Positions 6,243 through 17,333 are shown, numbered from the stretch's first letter. The stretch is DNA of 23,440 bases from an uncultured Verrucomicrobiota bacterium (GCA_937894535.1 CALBHI010000393.1:1-23440), one strand, 5' to 3'. Numbers and translations are program-made. The notes: generated from the sequence alone by a model not told the origin.

Positions 6243-6577
6243 GCGCACTTCCTGTCGCTAACAAGGTATTCGATAGGTCTTTTGTGATCCTGCGATATTT
6301 TGGTGGTGTGGTCACAACCACCGCAAAGGTTGGGTTTGGCGTAACGGGTATTTCCCGAGGCGTAACGTGGGTGTCGTGGGCTACGTGTGGTGCTGTTTCG
6401 TGCCTTGGGCAGGAATAAACGGGTGAGCCATTCTGCCGCTTGGCGCTATGGAGTCCATGAGCACGTGTGCCCGGTTTATGGTCCGTCCGATGGCGGCTTC
6501 GCGACATCCGTGCGTATCCAGGGCGCTGGCCCTGGAGATCCTTTTCATCGCGGGAACGTGCGGCGATGCGGTTGCGT
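6243..6577. other. 335-base stretch without a convincing gene
   Basis: No open frame here has codon usage or similarity suggesting a protein. It holds three small signals. GTTAGCG on the minus strand (6256-6262) nearly matches the complement of the R'' box of the attC-like site after brnA and may be the left edge of the brnTA cassette. A near-perfect inverted repeat, GGTGGTGTG against CACAACCACC, lies at 6302-6322. ACCCAAC on the minus strand (6329-6335) fits the RYYYAAC consensus. The two boxes could bracket another attC, but the sequence between them does not fold symmetrically. From about 6340 to 6577 I see nothing recognisable. Confidence 0.5.
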
Positions 6578-6781
6578 TTACCCGTGAGCCAGGCGGAGGT
6601 AGCCCAAGAGGATCAGGGCGAGCAGGATCAAGGCGATGAGGGCGAGGAGCCCACGGCGGGCGGGGTGTGCGACCGGAAATTCGTAGCCGCAAATCGGACA
6701 GCGGTTATGGTTGGCGGCGACCTCGCAGGCGCAGGACGGACATTCCCGCGTGCCGAAGTCCCGTTGTGGTTCGATGCGCAT
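6578..6781 (-). CDS. small zinc-ribbon membrane protein
   Basis: This 67-residue protein has a double CxxC zinc ribbon: CPSC at 14-17 and CPIC at 28-31, the second followed by GYEFP. A single hydrophobic helix follows (about 43-63, LLALIALILLALILLGYL) with a short tail. The ribbon should be cytoplasmic with a C-terminal membrane anchor. This zinc-ribbon plus helix layout is common among uncharacterised small bacterial proteins. It lies 51 bases downstream of acnA on the same strand with no obvious promoter between them, so it may be co-transcribed. The Shine-Dalgarno sequence is weak. Function is unknown. Confidence 0.75.
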   Translation of the reverse strand: MRIEPQRDFGTRECPSCACEVAANHNRCPICGYEFPVAHPARRGLLALIALILLALILLGYLRLAHG

Positions 6782-6832
6782 CGGTCGAGCCGCCGGTGCA
6801 GCGTCAGACCGACGCCGCCCCGGTTCCCGGTG

Positions 6833-9514
<2,682 letters not shown>

Positions 9515-9545
9515 AGGTCGTTTCCTCGGTAAAAGTTAAGCCGAC

Positions 9546-9574
9546 AACCTATTGATTTCATGCTGCAGTGTCAA
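9546..9574 (-). promoter_or_regulatory. predicted acnA promoter
   Basis: On the minus strand a perfect -35 box TTGACA (9569-9574) is followed after 17 bases by TAGGTT (9546-9551), a weak -10 that keeps the first two and last T/A positions. Transcription would start near 9538, leaving a leader of about 25 bases that contains the GAGGAA ribosome site. No operator is evident. Confidence 0.5.
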
Positions 9575-9642
9575 TGCAGAGCGGGGTATCGCGGCGAAGG
9601 ATTTATGCATGTTTGGATGATGTTTGGGCGAAGCCGAGATGG

Positions 9643-9660
9643 AGTGTGCCACTGCACACT
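9643..9660. promoter_or_regulatory. inverted repeat upstream of the penicillin-binding protein gene
   Basis: AGTGTGC (9643-9649) and GCACACT (9654-9660) form a perfect 7-base inverted repeat around CACT, 35 bases before the chosen ATG at 9696. It could be an operator or an mRNA hairpin in the leader of the cell-wall pair. If translation instead started upstream at a TTG or ATG near 9624-9639, the repeat would be coding. Confidence 0.3.
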
Positions 9661-9695
9661 TGCCAATCGTGCTCAACGGTGGTGGAGTGGGCGCG

Positions 9696-11318
9696 ATGAT
9701 GGATCTGTCGTGGTCGCTCGAAGCATGGTTGTCGCCGGAGGGCATCGCCCGGGTATTGCCCTGGGTGAAGTATGCCTTCTGGGGCTTGCTGTTGGCGCTG
9801 GTGGTGATCCTGCTGGTGCGGTCGGTGACCGGGCGCAGCCAGAAGGCGATCAGCCGGGCGTACCGGGTGTTCTTCTGGCTGGTGGCGTTGTTGTTTGCGG
9901 GGTTGTTGACCTACCAGGCGACGTGGCAGTTGGCGGGGTTTGTCCGGCCGGACTTCGTGACCTTCATGAAGCGTTACAACCGGCGCCCGGACAATCCAGC
10001 GGCGAACCTGTTGCGCGGCAGCATCCTCGATGTGCGCGGGCGCACGCTGGCCACGACGGATCCGGATATGCCGGGGCGGCGATGGTATCCGGGCGGTGCG
10101 CCGTTTTTCCATGTCATCGGCTACGAGCATCCGGTGTACGGCATGTCCGGGGTGGAGGCGGCCGACCATCCGCGATTGAGCGGGATGACCCGCGACTCGA
10201 CGCCGGAGTGGGAAAAATTCCGGCGCAACCTGCTGAAGCGCGAAGAAATCGAAGGCACCGACCGGGTGTTGACCATCGACGCCTCGTTGCAACGCAAGGC
10301 GCATGACTTGATGAAAGGGCGGCGGGGTGCGGTGGTGGCGGTCGATCCGTCGGATGGATCCATCATCGTCCTCTACAGCGCGCCGTCGCTGCATCCGGAG
10401 AAACTCGACCCGGCTGTCTTTACCCGCAACGATGCGAATGCGCCGCTGCTCAACCGCGCTTTGCAGGGTTTGTATCCGCCGGGCTCAACCTTCAAGGTGC
10501 TGGTTGCGGCGGCGGCCCTGGAGCGCGGGATCAATCCGATCATCGAGTGTCCGGCCGACGGTTTCCGGTTCGGGACGGGCAACAAGCCGATCCGTGACCA
10601 TGAGTATTATGATTACCAACGCAGCGGGCGGGTTTGGCCCGGGCATGGACGGATCGGAATGCGGGAGGCAATGGCAAAATCATCGAACGTGTATTTTGCC
10701 AAACTTGGCACGCAGCTAGGCGGGGAATCGGTGTATGCGATGGCGGTGCGTTGTGGCTTTACCCGGCCCTGGCCGGTGTTCGAGGGATCCGCGACCACGC
10801 TGGCGAGTTCGTCGGCGCGGTTCCCGGCCTTGACGGACCGTGATGTGGCCAAGACGGCCCAGATTTCCATCGGGCAGGGCGATATGTTGGCCACGCCGTT
10901 GCACATGGCCTTGCTGGCCGGTGCGATCGGACGTCAGGGGGTGGTCTGGACTCCGCGGTTGGCGGCCGACCAGCTGCCTAGCCCCCAGGAGCCGATGTTT
11001 TCGGCGGAGACGGCAAAGAGTTTGACCGCCCTGATGCGGCAGACCGTGTTGCAGGGAACGGGGCGGGCGGCCGATATCGATGGGCTGAGCGTGGCGGGCA
11101 AGACGGGGACAGCGCAGAATCCGCACGGGGATGATCATTCGTGGTTCATCGGGTTTGCGCCTTCGGTCAATCCGCGCATCGCCTTCGCGGTCATCGTGGA
11201 AAACGGTGGTTATGGATCGCGCGCCGCGTTGCCGGTCGCGGCCGAGTTGCTCAAGGCGGCGCAGGCCGATGGCTACTTCGCGCGCGCGGTGGCCGCAGGG
11301 CCGGGAGGTGCGCCGTGA
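9696..11318 (+). CDS. class B penicillin-binding protein (PbpA-like peptidoglycan transpeptidase)
   Basis: The protein has 540 residues from the ATG at 9696, which is preceded by a GGTGGAG-like ribosome site; a TTG at 9624 would add 24 unlikely residues. The transpeptidase motifs are in order: STFK with acylated serine S264, SSN at 329-331, and KTGTAQ with K469. It cross-links peptidoglycan stems outside the inner membrane. Two hydrophobic helices occur (about 24-43 and 57-80), where most class B enzymes have one. The loop between them is strongly basic, so the N-terminus is probably outside and the catalytic domain periplasmic. The large dimerisation domain of PBP2/PBP3 is much reduced, as in PbpA. 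The stop overlaps the start of a SEDS glycosyltransferase, a classic functional pairing. Confidence 0.9.
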   Translation: MMDLSWSLEAWLSPEGIARVLPWVKYAFWGLLLALVVILLVRSVTGRSQKAISRAYRVFFWLVALLFAGLLTYQATWQLAGFVRPDFVTFMKRYNRRPDNPAANLLRGSILDVRGRTLATTDPDMPGRRWYPGGAPFFHVIGYEHPVYGMSGVEAADHPRLSGMTRDSTPEWEKFRRNLLKREEIEGTDRVLTIDASLQRKAHDLMKGRRGAVVAVDPSDGSIIVLYSAPSLHPEKLDPAVFTRNDANAPLLNRALQGLYPPGSTFKVLVAAAALERGINPIIECPADGFRFGTGNKPIRDHEYYDYQRSGRVWPGHGRIGMREAMAKSSNVYFAKLGTQLGGESVYAMAVRCGFTRPWPVFEGSATTLASSSARFPALTDRDVAKTAQISIGQGDMLATPLHMALLAGAIGRQGVVWTPRLAADQLPSPQEPMFSAETAKSLTALMRQTVLQGTGRAADIDGLSVAGKTGTAQNPHGDDHSWFIGFAPSVNPRIAFAVIVENGGYGSRAALPVAAELLKAAQADGYFARAVAAGPGGAP

Positions 11319-12601
11319 GTGGGCGTCGCACGGCCAAGGCCGGTGAGGCGGGAGTCGGTTCGTTGTACCTGATGATCTGGCTAATTTTCGTTTCCGCCTA
11401 TGTGATGATCATGGCGGTGCGGTGGGCCAATGCGCCGGTGGTGCGGATGCCCGACCTCTTGCCGTTGCTCGGGCTCACGGTCAGCACACTGCTGTTTCGC
11501 CTGGTGTTCCGTCCGGGAGTATACCAGGGCGACCGGATCGTTCCCCCGATGGTGTTGTTGCTGTCGGGGTTGGGGTTGCTGTTGCAATTCCGCTTGGGCA
11601 ACATCGATCTCGCCAACCTCACGCTGGCCTCGACGTTTGCCTATCCCATCGGCGTGATGGCCTACCTTGCCAGCTGGATGGTGTTTCGGCGTGGCCGGGT
11701 GGCGGTGCTGGGCCGGTTGGCATTGCCGGCCTTGCTGCTGGCCGTTGCGGTGCTGGGGGTGATCCTGGTGATGGGCCAGCGGTACCGCGGCGCGGTATTC
11801 ATGGCCGGACAGATCAACCCGGCCGAACTGGTCAAGCTACTGTTGGCGGTGTTCATGGCCGGGGTGTTAACGGATTTCCGGAAGCCGCTGCAGCAAACGG
11901 TGTCGGGTATACCGGCGCCGCCGATGCGGTCGGTGGTCACGCTCGGCTTGTTGTGGGCGGTGCCGATGGGTTTGCTGGTGTTGCAGCGCGATCTGGGCAT
12001 GATCATCCTGCTGAATGTAACCTTGCTGGTGTTGCTGTTCATGGCGACCGGGCGGTGGGGTTACCTGGTCTTGGGGACGGGTTTTGCCGCCGGGGCCAGC
12101 CTGCTCGGGTTCCGGTTCTTCAGCCATGCCCAGGTGCGTTTCCAGGCGTGGCTCGATCCGTTTGCCGATCCGACGGGCAAGGGATGGCAGATCCTGCAAT
12201 CGCTCTCGGCGATGTTTTCCGGCGGCATGATGGGCAGCGGGTTGGGGTCGGGCGCGCCGACGGTCGTGCCGATTGCCGCGTCGGACTTCATTTATGCCGC
12301 CTATGCCGAGGAATTGGGATTCATCGGGTGCATCCTGTTGGTGCTGGTGTACCTGATGCTGTTCTACCGCGGATACCGGATCGCCGACCAATTACGCGCG
12401 CCGTTTCCGCAGACCTTGGCGGCAGGACTCACCACGTTACTGGCCATGCAGACCTTGATGAACATGGGAGGGGTGACCAAGGCGATCCCGCTGACCGGCA
12501 TCACGCTGCCGTTGCTCAGCCACGGGGGCAGCAGCCTGATCACGACCCTGCTGATGCTGGGATTGCTGACCGCGCTCTCGGAGCCGGGGAAGAAAAGCTA
12601 G
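11315..12601 (+). CDS. rodA: RodA/FtsW/SpoVE (SEDS) family peptidoglycan glycosyltransferase
   Basis: This is a 428-residue polytopic membrane protein. SEDS signatures include GQRYRGAVFMAGQINPAELV, where the family usually has 'G....W...G....QPSE..K', then QRDLGMIILL, SDFIYAAYAEELGFIG and the C-terminal block GITLPLLSHGGSSLI. SEDS proteins polymerise lipid II into glycan strands and act with a class B penicillin-binding protein, here encoded immediately upstream. The GTG start at 11315 overlaps the preceding stop (GTGA) and has GGGAGG (11303-11308) six bases before it, so this start is well supported. Whether it serves elongation (RodA) or division (FtsW) cannot be decided from sequence; pairing with a PbpA-like partner resembles the actinobacterial rodA-pbpA arrangement. 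Confidence 0.93.
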   Translation: MSGRRTAKAGEAGVGSLYLMIWLIFVSAYVMIMAVRWANAPVVRMPDLLPLLGLTVSTLLFRLVFRPGVYQGDRIVPPMVLLLSGLGLLLQFRLGNIDLANLTLASTFAYPIGVMAYLASWMVFRRGRVAVLGRLALPALLLAVAVLGVILVMGQRYRGAVFMAGQINPAELVKLLLAVFMAGVLTDFRKPLQQTVSGIPAPPMRSVVTLGLLWAVPMGLLVLQRDLGMIILLNVTLLVLLFMATGRWGYLVLGTGFAAGASLLGFRFFSHAQVRFQAWLDPFADPTGKGWQILQSLSAMFSGGMMGSGLGSGAPTVVPIAASDFIYAAYAEELGFIGCILLVLVYLMLFYRGYRIADQLRAPFPQTLAAGLTTLLAMQTLMNMGGVTKAIPLTGITLPLLSHGGSSLITTLLMLGLLTALSEPGKKS

Positions 12602-12620
12602 CACGTTGCAGCGTATACTT

Positions 12621-12639
12621 AGCCGGGATAAACCCGGCT
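12621..12639. terminator. stem-loop after rodA, in the convergent gap
   Basis: AGCCGGG (12621-12627) and CCCGGCT (12633-12639) form a perfect 7-bp stem with the loop ATAAA. It lies 20 bases after the rodA stop in the gap facing typA. There is no U-tract, so it is either a weak or factor-assisted terminator or a copy of an intergenic palindromic repeat. Confidence 0.4.
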
Positions 12640-12664
12640 CTACGTCCGCTGGAAAACACGCTCT

Positions 12665-12679
12665 CGCCGGGTCCCGGCG
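12665..12679. terminator. GC-rich palindrome downstream of typA
   Basis: CGCCGGG-T-CCCGGCG is a 15-base inverted repeat with one central base, 20 bases beyond the typA stop. On the minus strand a short run GTTTT follows about eight bases later, so it may act as a modest terminator for typA. Confidence 0.35.
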
Positions 12680-12698
12680 TTCACGCGAACAACCATGA

Positions 12699-14528
12699 TT
12701 ACCCTTCGCCGAGCGATTCCTCGCGCTGCACGGCGCGTTTGCGCTGGGTGGCGTTGAGGATCTTCTTGCGGAGGCGGAGGTTTTTCGGGGTCACCTCGAC
12801 ATACTCGTCGCTCGCGATGTATTCGATGGCGTGCTCGAGGGACATCTTGATCGGCGGTTCGAGGGAGATGGCCTTGTCTTTGCCGGAAGCGCGCATGTTG
12901 GTGAGCTGTTTCGCCTTGGTCGGGTTCACGGGAAGGTCCTCGGCGCGCGGATTTTCGCCGATGATCATGCCTTCGTACACTTCCTCGCTCGGGCCGATGA
13001 AGAGTTTGCCGCGTTCCTGGATGGTATCGAGGGCGTAGCCGGTGGCGGTGCCCAGTTCCATCGAGACGAGGGTGCCGGTGATGCGGCCGGCCACCGGGCC
13101 GCAATGCGGGGCGTATTCCTTGAACATGTGGCTCATCACGGCGCGGCCGCTGGACATGTTCACCATCTCGGTCTCGAGGCCGATCAGGCCGCGGGTCGGG
13201 ATGACCGCTTCGATCTGCACGCGGTCGGCATGGTGGGACATGTTCACGACTTGCGCCTTGCGGGCGGCGAGGGTTTGCAGGGTGTCGCCGAGCACATCGC
13301 CGGGCAGGTCGATCCAGAGTGTCTCGTAGGGTTCGAGGGTGGTCGTACCTTCCTTGCGCATGATCACTTGCGGGCGGGAGAGCAACAGCTCGAAGCCTTC
13401 GCGGCGCATCTGTTCGACCAGGATGGCGATCTGGAGTTCGCCGCGGGCGCTGACCAGCAGCACGTTGGCGGAGTCGGTGTCCTCGACCTTCAGCGAGATG
13501 TTGGTGCGGGTTTCGCGGACGAGGCGGTCGCGCAGGTGACGGGCGGTCACGTACTTGCCTTCGCGGCCGGAGAAGGGACCGTCGTTCACACAGACCTGCA
13601 TCTGCAGGGTGGGCGGATCGATGTCGGTAAAGGCGATGGGGGTGCGGTCATCGCGGTCGCACAGGGTGTCTCCGATATCCAGTTCCTTGAAGCCGGAGAG
13701 GCCGACGATGTTACCGGCCTCGGCGGCGATCGACTCGGAGGACTTCATGCCGCTGAATTCGAACACCTTGGTGATGGAGGCCTTCTCCTTGGAGCCGTTG
13801 CGGCGCAGGGCGACGATGGTGTCGCCGACTTTGGCGCATCCGCCGAGAACCTTGCCGATCGCGATACGGCCGACATAATCACTCCAGTCGAGGTTGCTGA
13901 TCAGCATGCTGAAATGGCTGTCGGCTTCCACCTTCGGGGGCGGGATGTGCTTCACGATGGCTTCGAACAACGGCACCATGTTTTTCTTCTCGTCCTCGAT
14001 CTGGTGCATGGCATAGCCATTGCGGGCGCTGGCGTAGACGAACGGGGCGTTGAACTGGTCGTCGCTGGCGTGCAGTTCGAGCAGCAGTTCCAGGACCTGG
14101 TCGTGCACGCGGTGGGGGTCGGCGTTGTCGCGGTCGATCTTGTTGATGACGACAATCACCTTCAAGCCGTGGTGCAGTGCCTTCTTCAGCACGAAGCGGG
14201 TCTGGGCCTGCGGACCGTCGAGGGCGTCCACGAGCAGCAACACGCCATCGACCATGCCCATGATACGTTCGACCTCGCCGCCGAAGTCGGCGTGGCCCGG
14301 GGTGTCCACGATGTTGATGGTGTAGTCGTTCCAGTGGACCGAGGCGTTCTTGGCCCTGATGGTGATGCCCTTTTCCTTCTCGAGGTCCATCGAGTCCATG
14401 GCGCGTTCCTCGACCGCCTCGTTCACGCGGAAGGCACCGCCTTCACGAAGGAGCTGGTCGACGAGGGTGGTTTTGCCGTGGTCGACGTGGGCGATGATGG
14501 CGATGTTACGGTAGCGGGAACTGCTCAT
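12699..14528 (-). CDS. typA: ribosome-associated translational GTPase TypA/BipA
   Basis: This 609-residue translation-factor GTPase is related to EF-G and LepA. The P-loop is AHVDHGKT (13-20), followed by the switch II motif DTPGHADFGGEVERI and the guanine-specificity motif NKID. The EKGITIRAKN switch region and C-terminal blocks such as EPYETLWIDLPG, RGLIGLETE and IGENPRAEDLPVNPTKAKQLTNMR are typical of BipA. It binds the ribosome and helps 50S assembly and stress or cold adaptation. The length is normal. An AGGA element lies about nine bases before the ATG. It follows the M16 peptidase gene after an 81-base gap that contains a likely promoter. Confidence 0.98.
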   Translation of the reverse strand: MSSSRYRNIAIIAHVDHGKTTLVDQLLREGGAFRVNEAVEERAMDSMDLEKEKGITIRAKNASVHWNDYTINIVDTPGHADFGGEVERIMGMVDGVLLLVDALDGPQAQTRFVLKKALHHGLKVIVVINKIDRDNADPHRVHDQVLELLLELHASDDQFNAPFVYASARNGYAMHQIEDEKKNMVPLFEAIVKHIPPPKVEADSHFSMLISNLDWSDYVGRIAIGKVLGGCAKVGDTIVALRRNGSKEKASITKVFEFSGMKSSESIAAEAGNIVGLSGFKELDIGDTLCDRDDRTPIAFTDIDPPTLQMQVCVNDGPFSGREGKYVTARHLRDRLVRETRTNISLKVEDTDSANVLLVSARGELQIAILVEQMRREGFELLLSRPQVIMRKEGTTTLEPYETLWIDLPGDVLGDTLQTLAARKAQVVNMSHHADRVQIEAVIPTRGLIGLETEMVNMSSGRAVMSHMFKEYAPHCGPVAGRITGTLVSMELGTATGYALDTIQERGKLFIGPSEEVYEGMIIGENPRAEDLPVNPTKAKQLTNMRASGKDKAISLEPPIKMSLEHAIEYIASDEYVEVTPKNLRLRKKILNATQRKRAVQREESLGEG

Positions 14529-14559
14529 GGGGTTGGGTCCTGTTCTGGGAAAGCGCGCG

Positions 14560-14587
14560 AGTCTAGGGGAAACCGGGGCAAAAGCAA
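14560..14587 (-). promoter_or_regulatory. predicted typA promoter
   Basis: On the minus strand TTGCTT (14582-14587) and TAGACT (14560-14565) are separated by 16 bases in the gap between the M16 peptidase gene and typA. Both boxes keep four of six consensus bases. Transcription would start near 14553, giving a leader of about 25 bases. Confidence 0.4.
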
Positions 14588-14609
14588 GCTGTTTGCCGGG
14601 AGGTGTAGG

Positions 14610-17333
14610 CTACGGAGCGGGAGGCGGCTCGGCCGGCAGCAAGCGCACCACGGCCAGCCGGTCCATGATGAACAGGTCGGCAGCGGCCTGTCGGACGTCA
14701 TCCGGGGTGACGGCCAAAAGCCGGTCGGGCAGGCCGAAGGTGTGGTCGTGACCGAGGTCGTACAACTCGTTCAGGGCACAGAGCTGGGCGAGATCGCCGG
14801 TATTCTGCAGGCTCATGTCGTGGCTGGCCAGCAACTGGGCGCGGGCGCGCTCAAACTCGTCGGTGCGCAGGCCTTCGCGGGCGATGCGGGCTACCTGTTC
14901 GCGGATGAGCTGCTCGACTTCGTCGATCTGCGGCGCGGTGGTGCCGGCGTAGAACACGAACAGGCCGGGATCGAGGCCGCTCACCGCGGAAGCACCGACG
15001 AAATAGACGAGGCCACGTTTTTCGCGGATTTCGATGGCGAGATCGGATGACAAGCCACTGAGGGCGCGCTGGAGGATATTCAGGGCCTCATTGCGCGGAT
15101 CTTTCAGGTCGATGCCGGGGAAGCCGGCGAGCAGGATGGCCTGTTCAAACGGGCCGTTGGTGGTGACGGTGGCGGGCAATTGCGGTGCGGCGGTGACGAC
15201 GGAACGGGTGGCGTCGCGTTGGCCGGAGATCGGGCCGAGGTGGCGTTCGGCGAGATCGCGGGCCTCGTCGGCGTTGATGTCGCCGAAGATGGCGATGGTC
15301 AGTTTGTCGGCGGTGGCGTGGGCCCGGTAGTACGCCGCAACGGCATCGCGATCGAGGGCATTCAGCGATTCGAGCGAGCCGAGCGGGTTAAGCCGGTAGG
15401 GGTGGCCGTCGAACAGCAGGGCACGCAGGTGTTCCTGTGCGACGGCCATGGGTTGCTCTTGCTGCTGGCGCAGGGAGGCGATTTGCTGCTGCTTCTGCTT
15501 GGCCAATTCGGCGGCGTCGAACAGCGGATGGCGCAGGCAGTCGGCCAGCACCTCCATCAGCATGTCCTTGTCTTCGGTAAGTCCGTGCGCATTCAGGCCC
15601 ATGCTGTTGCGTCCGCCGTAACCGGCCAGACCGGCGCCGCGGCTTTCTATCAAGCGGGCGATTTCCGCACTGGAACGGGTGGTGGTGCCGCGGGTCAGCA
15701 GGTCGGCGGTCAGTTGGGTGATGCCGTTGTTGGCGTCGGATTCGGAAAGCAGTCCGCCTTCCATGGCCACGCTGATGTAGACGAAGGGAAGGCGGCGATC
15801 TTCCCGGACGATCAGCGGGATGCCGTTGGAAAGGACGAGGCGGGTCAACGGTGGGGCGATGGTGTCGGCCGCGGTTGAGTCGGCGCGGGATGCGGATGCT
15901 TCCGGGGAAAGCAAGGCGATGGTCTCGTGGGCGGAGAGGATATAGCGCTCGAGGACGTCGTGCAGTTGCCGGTCATCCACGCGCAGGATGGCTTCGAGGT
16001 AGTTTTCGGAAAAGCGCGGGTTGCCGGCATAGTATTCGCCGGAGGCATAGCTGCTGGCCTGGCCGCTCATGGTTTGGAGGGCGGCGAGTTCGTTGATCAG
16101 GTAGTTGCGGCGGGCCTTGTCGATCTCTTCGGCGGTGAACGGAGCCGCGGCTTGTTCGGTCAGGATACGCCGGATGGCCTCGATGACCGCCTGTTCCTTG
16201 TCGGGATCGAAGGTCGCGGAGAAACCAAATAGTCCTCCATCGGCGGGTGTATGTGACCAGGCGCTGATCGAATGGACGAGCGTTTCCTTCTCGCGCAGGG
16301 CGTGGTAGAGGACGGAGCTGCGTCCATCGCCGAGGATCGAGGCCAGGAGGTCGAGGGCTGGAGCGTCAGGGTGGTCGAGGCTGACGGTGTGGTATACCCA
16401 ATGCATGCGGGTGACCTGGTAGTTGCCGGTAACCCGGCCGGTGCGCGGGGTCAGTTGGGCCGGTTCGCGGGGCAGCACCGGGGCCATGCGGGCGCGGCGT
16501 TTGAACGAGGCAAAGGTCGATTGGATATGGGCATGGACGGCGGCGGTGTCGATGTCGCCGACGACCACGATCATCATGTTGTCGGGGACATAGTGTTCGT
16601 GGAAAAAGGCGGCGAGGTGATCGCGGGTCATGGTGCGAAAGACATCCTCGTAGCCGATCACCGGAACCCGGTAGGGGTGGACGCGGTAGGCAGTTTCGTA
16701 GAGCAGTTTGCCATGGACGCGGGGTGGACTGTCGTAGCCCATGGCGAATTCGCGCAGGATGACTTCTTTTTCGCGTTCCCACTCATCTTCGGGAAGGCTG
16801 GCATTCATCACGGCATCGGCCAGGACATCGACTCCGACCTGCCAGTTGCGGGACGGGAGATCGGCATAGAACACGGTGCGGTCGTGGGCGGTGTAGGCAT
16901 TGATCTCGCCACCGGCTTCATCGATGGTGCGGGTGATGTCGGCGGGCCCGCGGGTGGGTGTTCCCTTGAAGATCATGTGCTCGATGTAATGCGACAGGCC
17001 GGCACCGAGGTTCGGGCCTTCATGGATCGATCCGGTGCCCACCCAGATCTGCACCGCCACCACGGGGGCGCTGGTATCTCGTTTGAGCAGTACGATCAGG
17101 CCGTTGTCGAGCACGTGGCGCTCGAGTGCGGCGTTGGCCGTGCGTAACTGATCGAGGACAGGGTGCGAGGCCGACCCGGCGGTGGTGCGATACGACAAGG
17201 GCATGGTAAACAGGAATGCGGCCGTGAGGACCGCGATGCGGCTAACGGATGGGAAGGGAGTCCAACGATGAGGTCGCGACGACACGCTGGGTGGTCGGGC
17301 GGAAAGGTTTGCGGAATGCGGTGTCAAAGTCAT
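14610..17333 (-). CDS. fused two-domain M16-family zinc peptidase (pitrilysin/insulinase type), exported
   Basis: The protein has 907 residues from the ATG at 17333. A signal-like helix (about 31-47, RIAVLTAAFLFTMPLS) implies export. The first half carries the inverted zinc motif HYIEH (H115, E118, H119) and the third ligand E195 in VILREF, exactly 76 residues after H119 as in mitochondrial processing peptidase. The second half repeats the fold but lacks HxxEH (NNGITQLTADLL at the equivalent place). It is thus an active domain fused to an inactive partner, a pair often encoded as two genes. Likely role is degradation of peptides in the periplasm. The start overlaps the upstream gene by 92 bases; a GTG at 17285 would shorten the N-terminus, and an ATG at 17393 would lengthen it. 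Confidence 0.9.
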   Translation of the reverse strand: MTLTPHSANLSARPPSVSSRPHRWTPFPSVSRIAVLTAAFLFTMPLSYRTTAGSASHPVLDQLRTANAALERHVLDNGLIVLLKRDTSAPVVAVQIWVGTGSIHEGPNLGAGLSHYIEHMIFKGTPTRGPADITRTIDEAGGEINAYTAHDRTVFYADLPSRNWQVGVDVLADAVMNASLPEDEWEREKEVILREFAMGYDSPPRVHGKLLYETAYRVHPYRVPVIGYEDVFRTMTRDHLAAFFHEHYVPDNMMIVVVGDIDTAAVHAHIQSTFASFKRRARMAPVLPREPAQLTPRTGRVTGNYQVTRMHWVYHTVSLDHPDAPALDLLASILGDGRSSVLYHALREKETLVHSISAWSHTPADGGLFGFSATFDPDKEQAVIEAIRRILTEQAAAPFTAEEIDKARRNYLINELAALQTMSGQASSYASGEYYAGNPRFSENYLEAILRVDDRQLHDVLERYILSAHETIALLSPEASASRADSTAADTIAPPLTRLVLSNGIPLIVREDRRLPFVYISVAMEGGLLSESDANNGITQLTADLLTRGTTTRSSAEIARLIESRGAGLAGYGGRNSMGLNAHGLTEDKDMLMEVLADCLRHPLFDAAELAKQKQQQIASLRQQQEQPMAVAQEHLRALLFDGHPYRLNPLGSLESLNALDRDAVAAYYRAHATADKLTIAIFGDINADEARDLAERHLGPISGQRDATRSVVTAAPQLPATVTTNGPFEQAILLAGFPGIDLKDPRNEALNILQRALSGLSSDLAIEIREKRGLVYFVGASAVSGLDPGLFVFYAGTTAPQIDEVEQLIREQVARIAREGLRTDEFERARAQLLASHDMSLQNTGDLAQLCALNELYDLGHDHTFGLPDRLLAVTPDDVRQAAADLFIMDRLAVVRLLPAEPPPAP

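Noticed and set aside
6302..6322. Rho-independent terminator at GGTGGTGTG...CACAACCACC
   Set aside because: There is no U-tract on either strand and no gene ends nearby in a suitable orientation.
6256..6335. A third attC between ACCCAAC (6335-6329) and GTTAGCG (6262-6256)
   Set aside because: Both boxes fit the consensus loosely, but the inner sequence does not form a centred stem with matching arms. Only the right edge box is used, as support for the brnTA unit.
6208..6507. N-terminal extension of brnT by 100 codons
   Set aside because: The extension lacks similarity to BrnT, crosses the promoter and operator, and has atypical codon usage.
12831..15050. A 739-codon open frame on the plus strand opposite typA and the M16 gene
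   Set aside because: It spans two real minus-strand genes and the gap between them, and has no recognisable domain.
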